Shown here: one piece after another, positions 6,047 through 7,728 of the stretch | Layout of the letters: every line of letters begins with the position of its first letter | How positions within the stretch are numbered: position 1 is the stretch's first letter | Source of the DNA: CAIMMJ01 sp037131955 | GTDB lineage: Bacteria; Bacteroidota; Bacteroidia; UBA4408 | NCBI GenBank assembly: GCA_037131955.1 | Contig: JBAXQC010000098.1 | Location: forward strand, 1-7,728 | Reading direction: 5' to 3' | Length of the DNA stretch: 7,728 nucleotides | Notes under the pieces: generated by a model | Told to the model about the DNA's origin: nothing | The model's input: only the letters and a program-made list of their open reading frames with translations | The model's database searches: none | Position numbers and translations under genes: made by a program

Positions 6047-7728
6047 ATGAAAAACAGAGTATTTTTAATTGTTTGTTTTTGGATTTTCTTATTTATTGAA
6101 AAATCCATTGCTCAAAACTATTGTACTCCTGCATATACCAACCTTTGTTCTCAAACAGGTAATCAAACAAACGACGTAATTCACAATTTTAGCACTACCT
6201 TAGGAATTACAAATATTTCTAATCTAAATTCTGGTTGTAGCTCTCAATGTGCTGGAAATTTATCGGTGTACCCGCCATCAACAGGAATGTTTTTAACTGT
6301 TGCACGAGGTCAAACATTTAGAGTAACTGTTGCAGGTGAACCTACATCTGGTGCAGGAACATTTCAACAGGGTTATAGAGTATGGGTGGATTGGAATAGA
6401 AATGGAAATTTTGCAAACGCAGGAGAAGCAGTGTATAGTTCACCAGTTGGTTTTGGACCATTTACAAGTCCATTAATAACTGTTCCTATGAATGCACTGT
6501 GCGGCCCTACAAGGCTTAGAGTGAGAGGGCAATTTGCCGCTGTTCCAACAGATCCATGTTCTGGTTATACTTACGGAGAAGCAGAAGATTATACCGTTTA
6601 CGTTGTTTCTAATCCTGAGGTTCCAGTGCCTTTTGTGCCTGATACTTCTTTGTGTAAGGGAGATAACATTACACTTACTGCAACAAATATTGTTGGCAAT
6701 TTAGAATGGTACTCTGGCATTAACGGAACAACTCCCATTTCTACAGGGCCTACATTTACACTAAATGGATTACAAAACGATACCGTAATATATGCTCAAA
6801 ACGTATTTAATACTTGTGCTAGCGAAAGGCTTCCAATTCAGGTGAGGGTTGGCTTTAAAAGAGTAAATATGATTTCGGTTGATACTGTGGAAATATGCCA
6901 ACCAGATACTGTAGATATTGCTGCTCATATTGCTGCCAATCCAATTGATTTAGTTTCAAAAACATTTATAAAAATTGTTACAACTTCCTGTCAAAGAATA
7001 ATACCAGATGATTACATTGGCCATCCCGGAAGTTTCTTTTATTTGCCCATTCAAGTGGCTGGGATAAACCCAAGTGCTATTTCTGCAACAGATATGGTTT
7101 TAGAGGAGGTAGGAGTAAGAATAAATCATACCAAACCCAAGGAATTAGACATTTCGCTTATAGCTCCCAATAATTCTACAATAGATTTGTCTTCGGACAA
7201 TGGAGCAAATACAGGTACAGGGTATGGAACGGGAAATATTGCTGCCAGCTATGTATATTGCAGATTTAGGTCAGAAGCTTTTTTACCATTGGTAACATCC
7301 GCAACTGGTGCAAATGTTTCTGGCGATTACAGGCCCGAGCAGCCTTTCACTAATTTAACCGGTCCAAATAATGGAATCTGGAGAATAAGAGTTGGAGATG
7401 ATGCAGCAACAACTCAAGGAAATTTTTTCGCAGGCTATTTAAAATTTAGAACAAAACCAGCTGATTCAACTCATGCCTGGACTCCTGTGTATTATATCTT
7501 TGACTCGATTTTTACTCCTGATTCGTTCATGGTAAAAGTAAGCCCGCCAATTGATACAACTTATTACCTAACATTCTCTGACCAACCGGGTTGCATTTCA
7601 AAAGACTCTATAAGAATTAAAGCAGGCACACCGCCAACAATTACATTTACCTCTGTTCCAGATTCTATTTGTTTGGGTCAAACAGTAAATGTTACTGCTA
7701 ATGGCGCAGATTCAACAGTATGGAATCC
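6047..7728 (+). CDS. Secreted multidomain protein with GEVED, Ig-like and P domains, 5' part only
   Basis: The frame is open from ATG 6047 to the window edge, giving 560 residues and no stop. It has a signal peptide with likely cleavage SIA|QN after residue 22. A GEVED domain lies at ~85-187: YRVWVDWNRNGNF (110-122), GEAVYSSPVG (126-135), RLRVRGQF (156-163) and the defining end GEAEDYTVYV (177-186). An Ig-like domain at ~195-268 has LCKGDNITLTA near its start, GNLEWYSG, and a YAQNVFNTCAS end strand; it resembles the Ig repeats of Bacteroidota surface proteins. Residues ~338-467 match a proprotein-convertase P domain: INHTKPKELDISLIAPNNST (359-378), a Gly/Asp/Asn-rich loop, then NNGIWRIRVGDDAA (441-454) and GYLKF. 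A further Ig-like unit begins at ~535 (PDSICLGQTVNVTANG). No protease domain is visible. Such proteins are usually long and end in a type IX secretion sorting domain, which would lie outside the window. Adhesion or binding is the likely role, by inference. Confidence 0.9.
   Translation, partial: MKNRVFLIVCFWIFLFIEKSIAQNYCTPAYTNLCSQTGNQTNDVIHNFSTTLGITNISNLNSGCSSQCAGNLSVYPPSTGMFLTVARGQTFRVTVAGEPTSGAGTFQQGYRVWVDWNRNGNFANAGEAVYSSPVGFGPFTSPLITVPMNALCGPTRLRVRGQFAAVPTDPCSGYTYGEAEDYTVYVVSNPEVPVPFVPDTSLCKGDNITLTATNIVGNLEWYSGINGTTPISTGPTFTLNGLQNDTVIYAQNVFNTCASERLPIQVRVGFKRVNMISVDTVEICQPDTVDIAAHIAANPIDLVSKTFIKIVTTSCQRIIPDDYIGHPGSFFYLPIQVAGINPSAISATDMVLEEVGVRINHTKPKELDISLIAPNNSTIDLSSDNGANTGTGYGTGNIAASYVYCRFRSEAFLPLVTSATGANVSGDYRPEQPFTNLTGPNNGIWRIRVGDDAATTQGNFFAGYLKFRTKPADSTHAWTPVYYIFDSIFTPDSFMVKVSPPIDTTYYLTFSDQPGCISKDSIRIKAGTPPTITFTSVPDSICLGQTVNVTANGADSTVWN

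Overview
The window looks like a chromosomal segment of a low-GC Bacteroidota species. The evidence is a TonB-dependent receptor paired with a DUF4249 lipoprotein, a secreted GEVED/P-domain protein of the kind exported by the type IX secretion system, promoter boxes matching the phylum's TTG / TAnnTTTG consensus, A-rich leaders without Shine-Dalgarno sequences, and an L34 protein of Bacteroidota type. I cannot name a genus.

Layout. Positions 1-666 (+) hold the 3' end of an outer-membrane beta-barrel gene. It converges on a minus-strand operon at 4109-792, which encodes a TonB-dependent receptor followed 3 bases later by a DUF4249 lipoprotein. A long imperfect hairpin (749-791) separates the converging 3' ends. 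The receptor operon diverges from rpmH (ribosomal protein bL34, 4369-4527, +), and the 259 bases between them carry a promoter-like box for each direction. A strong intrinsic terminator (4547-4576) follows rpmH. Next comes a lipoprotein (4567-5964, +) that joins a mono-haem cytochrome c domain to a copper monooxygenase domain of the PHM/DBH fold. The window ends inside a large secreted multidomain protein (6047 to the edge, +).

How the genes relate. The receptor and the DUF4249 protein almost certainly form one cell-surface uptake unit; the substrate is not evident. rpmH is a housekeeping gene unrelated to its neighbours. The cytochrome/monooxygenase and the GEVED protein are both exported but show no obvious shared pathway.

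The most notable object is the cytochrome c-PHM fusion. All six copper ligands of PHM can be matched, but the residues that bind the peptide carboxylate in PHM cannot. This suggests a working copper oxygenase with a different substrate and its own attached electron carrier. Its only upstream ATG lies inside the rpmH terminator stem, so its start and its transcription are open questions. I found no CRISPR array, tRNA, rRNA, insertion sequence or defence system.
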